This document shows, one piece after another, positions 25,721 to 35,300 of a stretch of DNA of 64,000 bases. The notes below the pieces were generated by a model, which was not told the origin of the DNA, made no database searches, and saw only the letters and a list, made by a program, of their open reading frames with translations. The stretch is from Morinoia aosen (lineage: Eukaryota; Arthropoda; Malacostraca; Amphipoda; Talitridae). Position numbers and translations under genes: made by a program. The stretch lies in assembly GCA_030386875.1 (NCBI GenBank), contig JASJYW010000026.1, forward strand, positions 11,674,246-11,738,245. The letters run 5' to 3'. Numbering within the stretch: position 1 is the stretch's first letter; each line of letters opens with the position of its first letter.

Positions 25721-27184
25721 TTACGCTAAAAAATCATTGGCACTGTTAGTTTGGTAGGTTTCTACCTGGCCTTTTTCTGACATACGAGTTTTATACTGTC
25801 CTCGCGCACGGACACGAGCCGGTCTGCCGGGTCTGTTTAAATAGTCTCTTCTGGACCTACAATCTCTTGCGTAGTGTCCTAACTTATTACAACGAAAACA
25901 AGCTACATCACGCAGTGAATGCTCGGTGGCTGTCTGAGATGAACCTGGTTTGTACCAATCAGTCGGTTTCCTAGCCACAACGGTTCCCGACACACTTTGT
26001 CCTTGACAGACACACACATGGTTGTAACAATTCGAGCAACGCTTTGTTTCAGCTGTCTCCACTGCCTGAACTTCTAGAGTTCCTAATTCTCTATCTCCAA
26101 CATAAGATTTTACGTGAGGTCTAGCACGGAAAGTTGGTCTCGGGAAATTTGGTCTCCAGTAGGGCCTACGCGTCCTACCTCTACCTCGAAATCCGCCTCT
26201 TTCTGTTGTATGCACTTCGGCCTCATCATAGGCAGCATCAAAGTTTGATTCGGACGAATGATCATCCTCAGCACAATAAATTTCCATAGATCTCTCAGAT
26301 CGAGTCGCTAATATTTGTTTATCCTCGGGAAAATTTCTAATGACAGTTACGAGTCTCTGAAGGAGCTCTTCCGACGAGTTAAAGGGTTTGTTAAATAGTT
26401 TTTTGGAGAAATCTTCGGTTACTAGGGGGTTGATGATAACCATAGCTAATGCAACAATTAAAGTATTCTCGACATACTTATCGAGGGCAACAGGATCGGG
26501 ACAATTTACTACATAGGGGTGGGCTCTGTTCGAACACTCCGGGCTGGACATTATTCTGTGGGTTAGCTTACGGATTTTGGATAGAATAGCTACAAACTGG
26601 CTCGCTAATGCATCATTTCTTTTCAGGCGTACGTTATTTAGATCACAGGCGACCGCGTGCAAAGATCTTTCACCTTTTGATACGTAGATATTTTCTAACA
26701 GGTGCACGACTTCTTCGAAACGCAACTCATAACCTTCACTAATTATGGAGGCTACGACCGTATTGAAATCGCCTACCCGCTTGTCTGCAGTTCGCAACAA
26801 TAAGTTTAGTTTCGCTTCTTCAGAATTGTCTGAGAGCATGTTGAAATACGCTCTCACATTTTTTATATGCGTTTCTAGTGATTTGTTTTCTATGAAGTCC
26901 GGGTCATTTCTACGTCTTCTACCTCGGTACTGCGGTAGATCCTGCCCAGCAATCACAACACTAGGTATTGGACCTACAATAGAAGTTGTCACAGCGGTAA
27001 CCGTACTAGTTACAGAGCTAACTGTTGTAACGGCTGCACTGATAACAGGGGTAACAGTGGTCGCCATTGTGCTAGGTATTTGAGGAATTGATAATCTGAA
27101 AACAGGGACGGATAACCTACCAAAGCTAGTCAAGTACGGGGTTGTTCTTATGTACTCGTATTCGTCAGAGTCACTGTTCGACAT
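25721..27184 (-). CDS. Gypsy A gag: capsid/nucleocapsid polyprotein
   Basis: The frame opens at 27220, but the start used here is the Met at 27184 (MSNSDSDEYE), because that Met and the residues after it are shared with Gypsy C, which lacks the upstream extension. The product is 487 residues. After an acidic N terminus comes a Thr/Val-rich, low-complexity stretch (about residues 35-75), then a helical capsid-like region, an Arg-rich segment (RGRGRTRRPYWRPNF) and one CCHC zinc knuckle, CFRCNKLGHYARDC (about 429-442). An extra Cys/His cluster, CSNCYNHVCVC, lies upstream. It would assemble the particle and package element RNA. The stop lies just after the slippery heptamer, so most ribosomes make Gag alone. 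Confidence 0.92.
   Translation of the reverse strand: MSNSDSDEYEYIRTTPYLTSFGRLSVPVFRLSIPQIPSTMATTVTPVISAAVTTVSSVTSTVTAVTTSIVGPIPSVVIAGQDLPQYRGRRRRNDPDFIENKSLETHIKNVRAYFNMLSDNSEEAKLNLLLRTADKRVGDFNTVVASIISEGYELRFEEVVHLLENIYVSKGERSLHAVACDLNNVRLKRNDALASQFVAILSKIRKLTHRIMSSPECSNRAHPYVVNCPDPVALDKYVENTLIVALAMVIINPLVTEDFSKKLFNKPFNSSEELLQRLVTVIRNFPEDKQILATRSERSMEIYCAEDDHSSESNFDAAYDEAEVHTTERGGFRGRGRTRRPYWRPNFPRPTFRARPHVKSYVGDRELGTLEVQAVETAETKRCSNCYNHVCVCQGQSVSGTVVARKPTDWYKPGSSQTATEHSLRDVACFRCNKLGHYARDCRSRRDYLNRPGRPARVRARGQYKTRMSEKGQVETYQTNSANDFLA
25727..25733 (-). promoter_or_regulatory. Gypsy A -1 ribosomal frameshift slippery site, T TTT TTA
   Basis: In the gag frame the codons read GAT TTT TTA GCG TAA, which puts the heptamer T TTT TTA in the X XXY YYZ register two codons before the gag stop. 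Pol is in the -1 frame and is open from here. The identical heptamer stands at the same place in B (56158-56164) and C (60931-60937). I did not identify the downstream RNA structure. Confidence 0.8.
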
Positions 27185-28142
27185 AAGCACAAAAATAATC
27201 CTATATTCATAAACCTCCAATTTCCATTAAAAGAAAAATGTTCTACACACAATAAAATTTTCTACATGCAAATGATAATATTTTACATACAACAAAATTT
27301 CAACTCACATTTTCAGTGGACTTAAAACAGGCTATTTGCTAATTGCTCGTGAAGGCTGGCACCACTCTGAACAGAGGCAAGCTGCTCCAGCTTACTCTTA
27401 TATGCCGGAGAACAATGGGCCGAGAACAATAGCAACAACTTCCTTCAATTGTTCTGGAGAACAATGGACTACCTCTCCACACAACGTTTCCGCGTATACG
27501 CTCGCTCTCTCACTCCCGGGAAATCAGCTTGCTTACTGCGCTTTCGCAATGCCCATGCTGCTCGCTCTCCAGCTACCAGGAACCAGCTTGCTCTTGTAAT
27601 GCCTACTGCTTAACTTCCTACTCATTAATTTTATAATGATGATGAATAGTCATTAATTTGAGCGCATGCTTATTTAATTTGCAAGCAACATTATCGGCGT
27701 ACACTTAACTTAATATTTTGGCGACGCGTAGCTCTCGTAGATCTTCTCGTTGCAGATGACGGTGCGTAGATGCGTAGATCTCGTCGACAGACCAGTTTGT
27801 TGGTCTGGACCCCTCACATCATCTTCTCCTTTGAGTAGCCCATTTTGTAGATTTTCGATTTTTTTCTCCCTCGAAGTGTTTCTTTCTCGAAGAGTTTCTT
27901 TCTCGAAGAGTTTCTTGGAAAGCACTTTGATTTTCTGCGCTGACGTCTTTCTTCCTTTTCTCGATGCTCTGAAGTAATGTGGTAACTATGCGACGTTACT
28001 CCAAACAGGGTGGCACTCCTCACACTTAAGATCACGGATCAGCAGAACTGAAGATCAATTCTTGATATCTTTCTTCTTCAATGGGGCAATGTGGCAATGT
28101 GGATATCTTGAATGTGGCTCCCCATACACGGGCCACCAGATA
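27185..28142 (-). other. Gypsy A leader (5' untranslated region) with primer-binding site
   Basis: About 958 bp between the 5' LTR and gag. The primer-binding site is just inside the LTR. Next comes a stretch coding on paper for a short basic ORF (27814-28035). Its first part resembles one in the Gypsy C leader, but the frames part after a repeat-length change, so I do not call it. Short tandem repeats of a CGAGAAAGAAAC-like unit occur near 27880-27920. The part near gag is AT-rich. Confidence 0.6.
28121..28138 (-). promoter_or_regulatory. Candidate primer-binding site of Gypsy A
   Basis: Four bases inside the 5' LTR the element sense strand reads TGGTGGCCCGTGTATGGG. It starts with TGG, complementary to a tRNA CCA end. 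Gypsy C has TGGTGGCCAGTATGGGG at the matching place (58476). I could not assign the tRNA. Confidence 0.55.
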
Positions 28143-28453
28143 TGTTCCGGCCCTTTTCAGTATCAGGTCGAAACTAACGCGAATGAGGTTCGGGAGTGAA
28201 TCAGATGCAGCAACGTGGTTGTGCTTTTATTATTACTTCAGAATTGACACAGGCTTCGTAATTGGTAGAGAATCTTTAGATCGGAAGGTAATCTATAGCG
28301 TATCTGTGATCTCTACAGATGCTTTCTCGACAGCCGAGCTTCCGCTACTGACAGCGACGCTTTTGTTTGTAAACTCGACCTCTACGGCAGACCACCGCTA
28401 AATGAACCACGATGTCTCTCGCCAATCCTATTTATATGCCTGGCGGGCGCACA
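28143..28453 (-). repeat. Gypsy A 5' LTR (311 bp)
   Basis: Identical to the 3' LTR (18558-18868) except A at 28424 instead of G at 18839. This copy would supply the promoter (TATA box about 28429-28436) for minus-strand transcription into leader and gag. Confidence 0.95.
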
Positions 28454-28457
28454 TCGC
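28454..28457. repeat. Target site duplication of Gypsy A, right copy (TCGC)
   Basis: TCGC directly follows the LTR end and continues into satellite in phase with the monomer broken at 18557. Confidence 0.9.
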
Positions 28458-28902
28458 CACGGGAAACAGCAAACGACGTGATTTTCACCGCATTCGGCCT
28501 AGGAATGGCCAAAAACACGCATTTCTGCCCTGTCGACCGTGGAATCGGCTAAATATGCACTTTCCGCCTATGTCGCCACGGGAAACAGCAAACGACGTGA
28601 TTTTCACCGCATTCGGCCTAGGAATGGCCCAAAACACGCATTTTAGCTCTGTCGACCGTGGAACCGGCTAAATATGCACTTTCCGCCTATGTCGCCACGG
28701 GAAACAGCAAACGACGTGATTTTCACCGCATTCGGCCTAGGAATGGTCAAAAACACGCATTTTAGCCCTGTCGACCGTGGAATCGGCTAAATAAACACTT
28801 TCTGCCTATGTCGCCACGGGAAACAGCAAACGACGTGATTTTCACCGCATTCGACCTAGGAATGGCCCAAAACACGCATTTTAGCTCTGTCGACCGTGGA
28901 AA

Positions 28903-28906
28903 CGGC
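28903..28906. other. Element-free (empty) site for the 1.83-kb insertion
   Basis: The sequence GGAAACGGCTATATATGC is continuous here. In copies 1 and 2 the same context (preceded by TAAATAAACAC and GGAACCGG monomers) is split after CGGC by the 1.83-kb element, with CGGC repeated after it. This fixes the insertion point and the 4-bp duplication. Confidence 0.75.
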
Positions 28907-30466
28907 TATATATGCACTTTCCGCCTATGTCGCCACGGGAAACAGCAAACGACGTGATTTTCACCGCATTCGGCCTAGGAATGGCCAAAAACACGCATTT
29001 TAGCCCTGTCGACCGTGGAATCGGCTAAATATGCTTTTTCAGCCTATGTCGCCACGGGAAACAGCAAACGACGTGATTTTCACCGCATTCGGCCTCGGAA
29101 TGGCCCAAAACACGCATTTCAGCTCTGTCGACCAACACCGATTTCAGCTCTGTCGACCGTAGAAAACGGTAATATGCACTTTCCGCCTATGTCGCCACGG
29201 GAAACAGCAACGACGTGATTTTCACCGCATTCGGCCTAGGAATGGCCGAAAACACGCATTTTAGCCCTGTCGACCTTGGAATCGGCTAAATATGCACTTT
29301 CCGCCTATGTCGCCACGGGAAACAGCAAACGACGTGATTTTCACCCGCATTCGGCCTAGGATGGCCCAAACACACTCATTTAGCTCTGTCGACCGTGGAA
29401 ACGGCTAAAATATGCACTTTCCGCCTATGTCGCCAAGGAAACAGCAAACGACGTGATTTGCACCGCATTCGGCCTAGGAATGGCCCAAAACACGCATTTT
29501 AGCTCTGTCGACCGTGGAATCGGCTAAATATGCACTTTCCGCCTATGTCGCCACGGGAAACAGCAAACGACGTGATTTTCACCGCTTCGGCCTAGGAATG
29601 GCCCAAACACGCACTCTAGCTCTGTCGACCGTGGAAACGGCTAAATATGCACTTTCCGCCTATGTCGCCACGGGAAACAGCAAACGACGTGATTTTCACC
29701 GCATTCGCCTAGGAATGGCCCTAAACACGCATTTCAGCCCTGTCGCCCGTGGAAACGGCTAATATGCACTTTCCGCCTATATCGCCACGGGAAACAGCAA
29801 ACGACGTGATTTTCACCGCTATTCGGCCTAGGAATGGCCCAAAACACGCATTTTAGCTCTGTCGACCGTGGAATCGGTTAAATATGCACTTTCCGCCTAT
29901 ATCGCCACGGGAAACAGCAAACGACAAGATTTTCACCGCATTCGGCCTAGGAATGGCCCAAAACACGCATTTTAGCTCTGTCGACCGTGGAAACGGCTAA
30001 ATATGCACTTTCCGCCTATGTCGCCACGGGAAACAGCAAACGACGTGATTTTCACCGCATTCGGCCTAGAATCGCCAAAAACACGCATTTCTGCCCTGTC
30101 GACCGTGGAATCGGCTAAATATGCACTTTCCGCCTATGTCGCCACGGGAAACAGCAAACGACGTGATTTTCACCGCATTCGGCCTAGAATGGCCCAAAAC
30201 ACGCATTTTAGATCTGTCGACCGTGGAACCGGCTAAATATGCACTTTCCGCCTATGTCGCCACGGGAAACAGCAAACGACGTGATTTTCACCGCATTCGG
30301 CCTAGGAATGGCCAAAAACACGCATTTTAGCCCTGTCGACCGTGGAATCGGCTAAATAAACACTTCTGCCTATGTCGCCACGGGAAACAGCAAACGACGT
30401 GATTTACACCGCATTCGGCCTAGGAATGGCCCAAAACACCGATTTTAGCTCTGTCGACCGTGGAAA

Positions 30467-30470
30467 CGGC
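30467..30470. repeat. CGGC target duplication, left side of element copy 1
   Basis: CGGC precedes TGTCGCG at 30471 and recurs at 32303-32306 after ...CCAACA. The matching pair in copy 2 is 37402-37405 and 39224-39227. Confidence 0.75.
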
Positions 30471-31083
30471 TGTCGCGATACGTGAAAAGGGTTACTAATC
30501 ACGCACGCAGGGGGAGTCTCAACCCCCAAACATGTTATAGTACTATCCTTTATGCTTGCGTACACCTGCATACCAGACTTGGAGAATAAAAGAGTTAGCA
30601 AGATTACACGAAATTTATTGGGAACACGTGGATAAACACACAAGGCATGGGGACGAAATGATTTGAAATGGCACAACGGCGTCAATGAAAAGTTCGTAAG
30701 TTTCTACCGCCCGCAAATATTTAAACACGACATGACACAAAGGTGATGCTTACGAGCATTCAAGTTACAAATACTCCCTCGTTGACAACGATTCACGCAT
30801 CCACAGTAACACAAATCATAATATTTGCGAGAATAACACATCACGATTTAACCTGGAATTGTGACACGGTCGAATCATACAACGGGAAGTCGATCCTCGA
30901 CTAAATAGACACAGGAAATTGAAAGCCAAAAATAGCTGATTCCTCGCGATACTTATGAAAAGCACTTTTCTGTGTGCTGATCTACATCTGAATTTGAACT
31001 TCAATCACCACCTAAAAGAGCTCTCACAACTATAAAACACTCGCCCTTTTGATAATAAATGATTCACTGATGGGTATCCACTG

Positions 31084-31169
31084 CCGATGCTATTGCTCAC
31101 TGCTGATGTTCCGCGTCGTTCACCAGCCGATGTTATTGCTCACTGCTGATGTTCCGCGTCGCAAGGCTT
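31084..31169. repeat. 43-bp tandem duplication inside the 1.83-kb element
   Basis: CCGATGCTATTGCTCACTGC starts at 31084 and a near copy (CCGATGTTATTGCTC) starts at 31127, each followed by TGATGTTCCGCGTCG. The second element copy carries the same pair at about 38007-38085. Confidence 0.8.
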
Positions 31170-32160
31170 GCTGCTGGCGTAGGCTGATCTCTTGCTACCT
31201 CGCTGCAGTGGTGCCTCCTCCGCTTCTTTCTACGGGTAGCTGATCCCTTGAAGCGGTTGTGAGCTGATTCATTGCAGTTTCATGCGTTGAACTTTGCAGT
31301 GTTGGTGAGCGATCTCAACTGTTTGCCATTTGCAATGTTGACGACTGCCGCTGCAGTTGATTGTGAATTCGACCCCGATGCACAGATGTTGATTGCTCTT
31401 GGTTGAATCTCCGACGCGGTTATTCATGACGATCCCCGATGCGAGGCTGGTTTACTTCGATTAGGCTTCCTTTGTAAGACGGTGCTCCAATGACTTCCGA
31501 CGTCCAACGTTGTTTTATGTGCCTCGAATTATTAACTTCAAGTTGCAGTTGGGTATAAGGCCCAGCCGACGAGGCTGGCCTATTGTGTAGAACACCCCCC
31601 CAGACGTCTTGCGCAATCTCTCACGTGCGTTCAAAAATTCCTCCCGAGGCTTCCTCTCGCATCCTTATATATGTTTCGCTTCCCTCTTTCGAGATCGTTC
31701 TCCACGCTTCCATTCTACAGAGGCAGCATCTGCAACCTCATTGGCGGAATCCTTGCTTATTCTGACGTCTGGGACTCTCATTGGTGCGTGTTGAGACACA
31801 CCTTCTTGCGTCATAGCTTTGGCGAGCGGCGATTGGCTCCGGTTGTGCGGGCCTGTGTTCAGACGTCACGTCCTCCTCCTTGCCCTGCAAAGCCTCGGCT
31901 TGGGTGCGCTTGTATCGTGCGTGTCGTTCGTGTGTGCGTCGTTCTCTATGCCTGCGCTTGCCGCACTTGAGGCCGCGACATCTGACACGCCTACCTCTAC
32001 CCCAAACAATCGCCGCTTGTTTTTCCGACCGAACAGTGACGAATTGTCCTTACACACACGGATAAACTTTGGTCGACATTCTCACGCTCGAGAATAACAG
32101 TGATACGGTTTTTTAGACATTTCCTAAAGCGAAGTATTTTCCAAAAATTGCACGAGTGAA

Positions 32161-32302
32161 GTATTTCCCCAACAATAACGTTAAGTATTTCCCCGAGTAA
32201 AGTATTTCCAAAATTGTTTCCGAAAGTATTTCCCAACAATAACGTTAAGTATTTCCCCGAGTACAGTATTTCCAAAATTTGTTTCCGAAAGTATTTCCAA
32301 CA
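32161..32302. repeat. 65-bp tandem repeats at the end of the 1.83-kb element
   Basis: Two units beginning GTATTTCCC(C)AACAATAACG start at 32161 and 32226, and a truncated third unit starting at 32291 forms the element end (GTATTTCCAACA). The terminus is therefore itself a repeat unit. The second element copy has the same layout at about 39083-39223. Confidence 0.85.
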
Positions 32303-35300
32303 CGGCTATATATGCACTTTCCGCCTATGTCGCCACGGGAAACAGCAAACGACGTGATTTTCACCGCATTCGGCCTAGGAATGGCCAAAAACACGCATTT
32401 TAGCCCTGTCGACCGTGGAATCGGCTAAATATGCTTTTCAGCCTATGTCGCCACGGGAAACAGCAAACGACGTGATTTTCACCGCATTCGGCCTCGGAAT
32501 GGCCCAAAACACGCATTTCAGCTCTGTCGACCGTAGAAACGGCTAAATATGCACTTTCTGCCTATGTCGCCACGGGAAACAGCAAACGACGTGATTTTCA
32601 CCGCATTCGGCCTAGGAATGGCCGAAAACACGCATTTTAGCCCTGTCGACCGTGGAATCGCTAAATATGCACTTTCTGCCTATGTCGCCACGGGAAACAG
32701 CAAACGATGTAATTTTCACCGCATTCGGCCTAGGAATGGCCCAAAACACGCATTTAGCTCTGTCGACCGTGGAAACGGCTAAATATGCACTTTCCGCCTA
32801 TGTCGCCACGGGAAACAGCGAACGACGTGATTTTCACTGCATTCGGCCTAGGAATGGGCAAAAACACGCATTTTAGCTCTGTCGACCGTGGAGTCGGCTA
32901 AATAAGCACTTTCCGCCTATGTCGCCACGGAAACAGCAAACGACGTGATTTTCACCGCATTCGGCCTAGGAATGGCCAAAAACACGCATTTTAGCTCTGT
33001 CGTGGAATCGGTAAAATATGCACTTTCCGCCTATGTCGCCACGGGAAACAGCAAACGACGTGATTTTCACCGCATTCGGCCTAGGAATGGCCCAAAACAC
33101 GCATTTTAGCCCTGTCGACCGTGGAATCGGCTAAATATGCACTTTCCGCCTATGTCGCCACAGGAAACAGCAAACGACGTGATTTTCACCGCATTCGGCC
33201 TAGGAATGGCCCAAAACACGCATTTTAGCTCTGTCGACCGTGGAATCGGCTAAATATGCACTTTCCGCCTATGTCGCCACGGGAAAGAGCAAACGACGTG
33301 ATTTTCACCGCATTCGGCCTAGGAATAGCCCAAAACACGCATTTTAGCTCTGTCGACCGTGGAATCGGCTAAATATGCACTTTCCGCCTATGTCGCCACG
33401 AGAACAGCAAACGACGTGATTTTCACCGCATTCGGCCTATGAATGGTACAAATCACGCATTTTAGCCCTGTCGACGTGGAAACGGCTAAATATGCACTTT
33501 CCGCCTATGTCGCCACGGGAAACAGCAAACGACGTGATTTTCACCGCATTCGGCCTAGGAATGGCCCATAACACGCATTTTAGCTCTGTCGACCGTGGAA
33601 ACGGCTAAATATGCACTTTTCGCCTATGTCGCCACGGGAAACAGCAAACGACGTGATTTTCACCGCATTCGGCCTAGGAATGGCCATAAACACACATTTT
33701 AGCCCTGTCGACCGTGGAATCGGCTAAATATGCACTTTCCGTCTATGTCGCCACGGAAACAGCAAATGACGTGAGTTTCATCGCATTCGGCCTAGGAATG
33801 GCCCAAAACACGCATTTTAGCCCTGTCGACGATGGAAACGGCTAAAGATGCACTTTCCGCCTATGTCGCCACGGGAAACAGCAAACGACGTGATTTTCAC
33901 CGCATTCGGTCTAGGAATGGACAAAAACACGCATTTTAGCCCGGTCGACCGTGGAATCGGCTAAATAAGCACTTTCCGCCTATGTCGCCACGGGAAACAG
34001 CAAACGACGTGATTTTCACCGCATTCGGCCTAGGAATGGCCCAAAACACGCATTTTAGCTCTGTCGACCGTGGAATCGGCTAAATATGCACTTTCCGCCT
34101 ATGTCGCCACGGGAAACAGCAAACGACGTTGTTTTCACCGCATTCGGCCTAGGAATGGCCCAAAACACGCATTTTAGCTCTGTCGACCGTGGAAACGGCT
34201 AAATATGCACTTTCCGCCTATGTCGCCACGGGAAGACAGCAAACGACGTGATTTTCACCGCATACGGCCTAGGAATGGCCCAAAACACGCATTTGAGCTC
34301 TGTCGACCGTGGAATCGGCTAAATATGCACTTTCCGCCTATGTCGCCACGGGAAACAGCAAACGACGTGATTTTCACCGCATCCGGCCTAGGAATGGCCC
34401 ACAACACGCATTTTAGCCCTGTCGACCGTTGAATCGGCTTAATATGCACTTTCCGCCTATGTCGCCACGGGAAACAGCAAACGACGTGATTTTCACCGCA
34501 TTCGGCCTAGGAATGGCCCAAAACACGCATTTAACCCTGTCGACCGTGGAATCGGCTAAATATGCACTTTCCGCCTATGTCGCCACGGGAAACAGCAAAC
34601 GACGTGATTTTCACCGCAATCGGCCTGGGAATGGCCCAAAACACGCATTTTAGCCCTGTCGACCGTGGAATCGGCTAAATATGCACTTTCCGCCTATGTC
34701 GCCACAGGAAACAGCAAACGACGTAAATTTCACCGCATTCGGCCTAGGAATGGCCAAATACACGCATTTCAGCCTGTCGACCGTGGAATCGGCTAAATAT
34801 GCACTTTCCGCCTATGTCGCCACGGGAAACAGCAAACGACGTGATTTTCACCGCATTCGGCCTAGGAATGGCCCAAAACACGCATTTTAGCTCTGTCGAC
34901 CGTGGTAAAGGCTAAATATGCACTCTCCGCCTATGTCGCCACGGGAAACAGCAAACGACGTGATTTACTGCATTCGGCCTAGGAATGGCCCAAAACACGC
35001 ATTTTAGCTCTATCGACCGTGGAAACGGCTAAATATGCACTTTACGCCTATGTCGCCATGGAAAACAGCAAACGACGTGATTTTCACCGCATTCAGCCTA
35101 GGAATGGCCAAAAACACGCATTTTAGACCTGTCGACCGTGGAATCGGCTAAATAAGCACTGTCCGCCTATGTCGCCACGGGAAACAGCAAACGACGTGAT
35201 TTTCACCGCATTCGGCCTAGGAATGGCCCAAAACACGCATTTTAGCTCTGTCGACCGTGGAAACGGCTAAATATGCACTTTCCGCCTATGTCGCCACGGG

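Larger units (their letters stand above)
21336..25733 (-). pseudogene. Gypsy A pol (PR-RT-RNase H-IN), one in-frame stop
   Basis: The frame is -1 relative to gag and is entered at the slippery site 25727-25733. Counting from the first Met (25565): aspartic protease DSG at residues 95-97; reverse transcriptase with VDFRK (about 535), LDLRSGY (about 570), LPFG (603-606) and FMDD (633-636). A TAA stop at 23610-23612 then replaces an AAA lysine codon present in B and C. The same frame continues with RNase H (CDAS, TDHKPL, ADALSR), a zinc-binding HX3HX29CX2C motif, an integrase core whose second Asp and Glu are 35 residues apart (SMDF, LLSDN, VERCNG), and a GPF/Y-like motif (FLGPG) near the C terminus. 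From that Met it equals the B pol in length (4230 nt). The stop lies just after FMDD, so this copy should give no RNase H or integrase. Confidence 0.9.
18558..28453 (-). mobile_element. Gypsy A: complete Ty3/Gypsy LTR retrotransposon
   Basis: A 9896-bp element inserted in satellite array I and transcribed from the minus strand. Order in the sense direction: 5' LTR (28143-28453), primer site, leader of about 0.95 kb, gag (27184-25721), -1 slippery site, pol (about 25733-21336), CAAT microsatellite, two small ORFs (20508-20287 and 20168-19854), about 1 kb of non-coding sequence, G-rich tract, 3' LTR (18558-18868). The LTRs start TG and end CA and differ at one of 311 bases (18839 G, 28424 A), so insertion was recent. 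One in-frame stop in the reverse transcriptase (23610-23612) makes this copy non-autonomous. No env gene is seen. Confidence 0.95.
28454..30470 (+). repeat. Satellite array II, 119-bp monomer
   Basis: About 17 monomers in the same orientation as array I, resuming the monomer interrupted by Gypsy A. Many copies carry 1-bp deletions relative to the consensus (for example around 29350-29380, 29585-29615 and 30190) compared with matching monomers at 36290-37100. A partial-monomer duplication lies at about 29109-29159. The array ends with the CGGC target duplication of the 1.83-kb element. Confidence 0.95.
30471..32302. mobile_element. Non-coding TG...CA element, probable solo LTR, copy 1 (1832 bp)
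   Basis: A non-satellite block starting TGTCGCGATACG and ending CCAACA, flanked by 4-bp CGGC duplications. The ends TG/CA and a 4-bp duplication fit an LTR retroelement. The block has no gene-length ORF (longest about 100 codons, none recognisable), so a solo LTR or small non-autonomous LTR element is the likeliest reading. It holds a 43-bp tandem pair (31084-31169), a 65-bp tandem pair at the right end, and a TATATAAGG-like box on the minus strand near 31670 with a minus-strand AATAAA near 30610, which weakly favours minus-strand orientation. It shares no sequence with the Gypsy A/B/C LTRs. Confidence 0.7.

Noticed and set aside
26745..27083. Conserved antisense ORF opposite gag (also 57176-57514 and 59557-59925)
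   Set aside because: Its conservation follows from the gag sequence on the other strand. It is a shadow frame over the Thr/Val-rich region.
27814..28035. Leader ORF in Gypsy A resembling part of the 58559-58960 ORF in Gypsy C
   Set aside because: About 26 residues match, but the frames then separate because of repeat-length changes, and the C version runs through a 21-bp tandem repeat. The match is explained by conserved leader RNA.
28121..28138. Naming the primer tRNA for the Gypsy primer-binding sites
   Set aside because: TGGTGGCC fits a tRNA CCA end in general, but I could not match the following bases to a specific tRNA with confidence.
31583..32097. Short ORFs (60-100 codons) in the 1.83-kb element, plus equivalents at 38417-39017
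   Set aside because: Several overlapping frames on both strands are open by chance, and indels between the two element copies change them (99 versus 157 codons). No recognisable domain.
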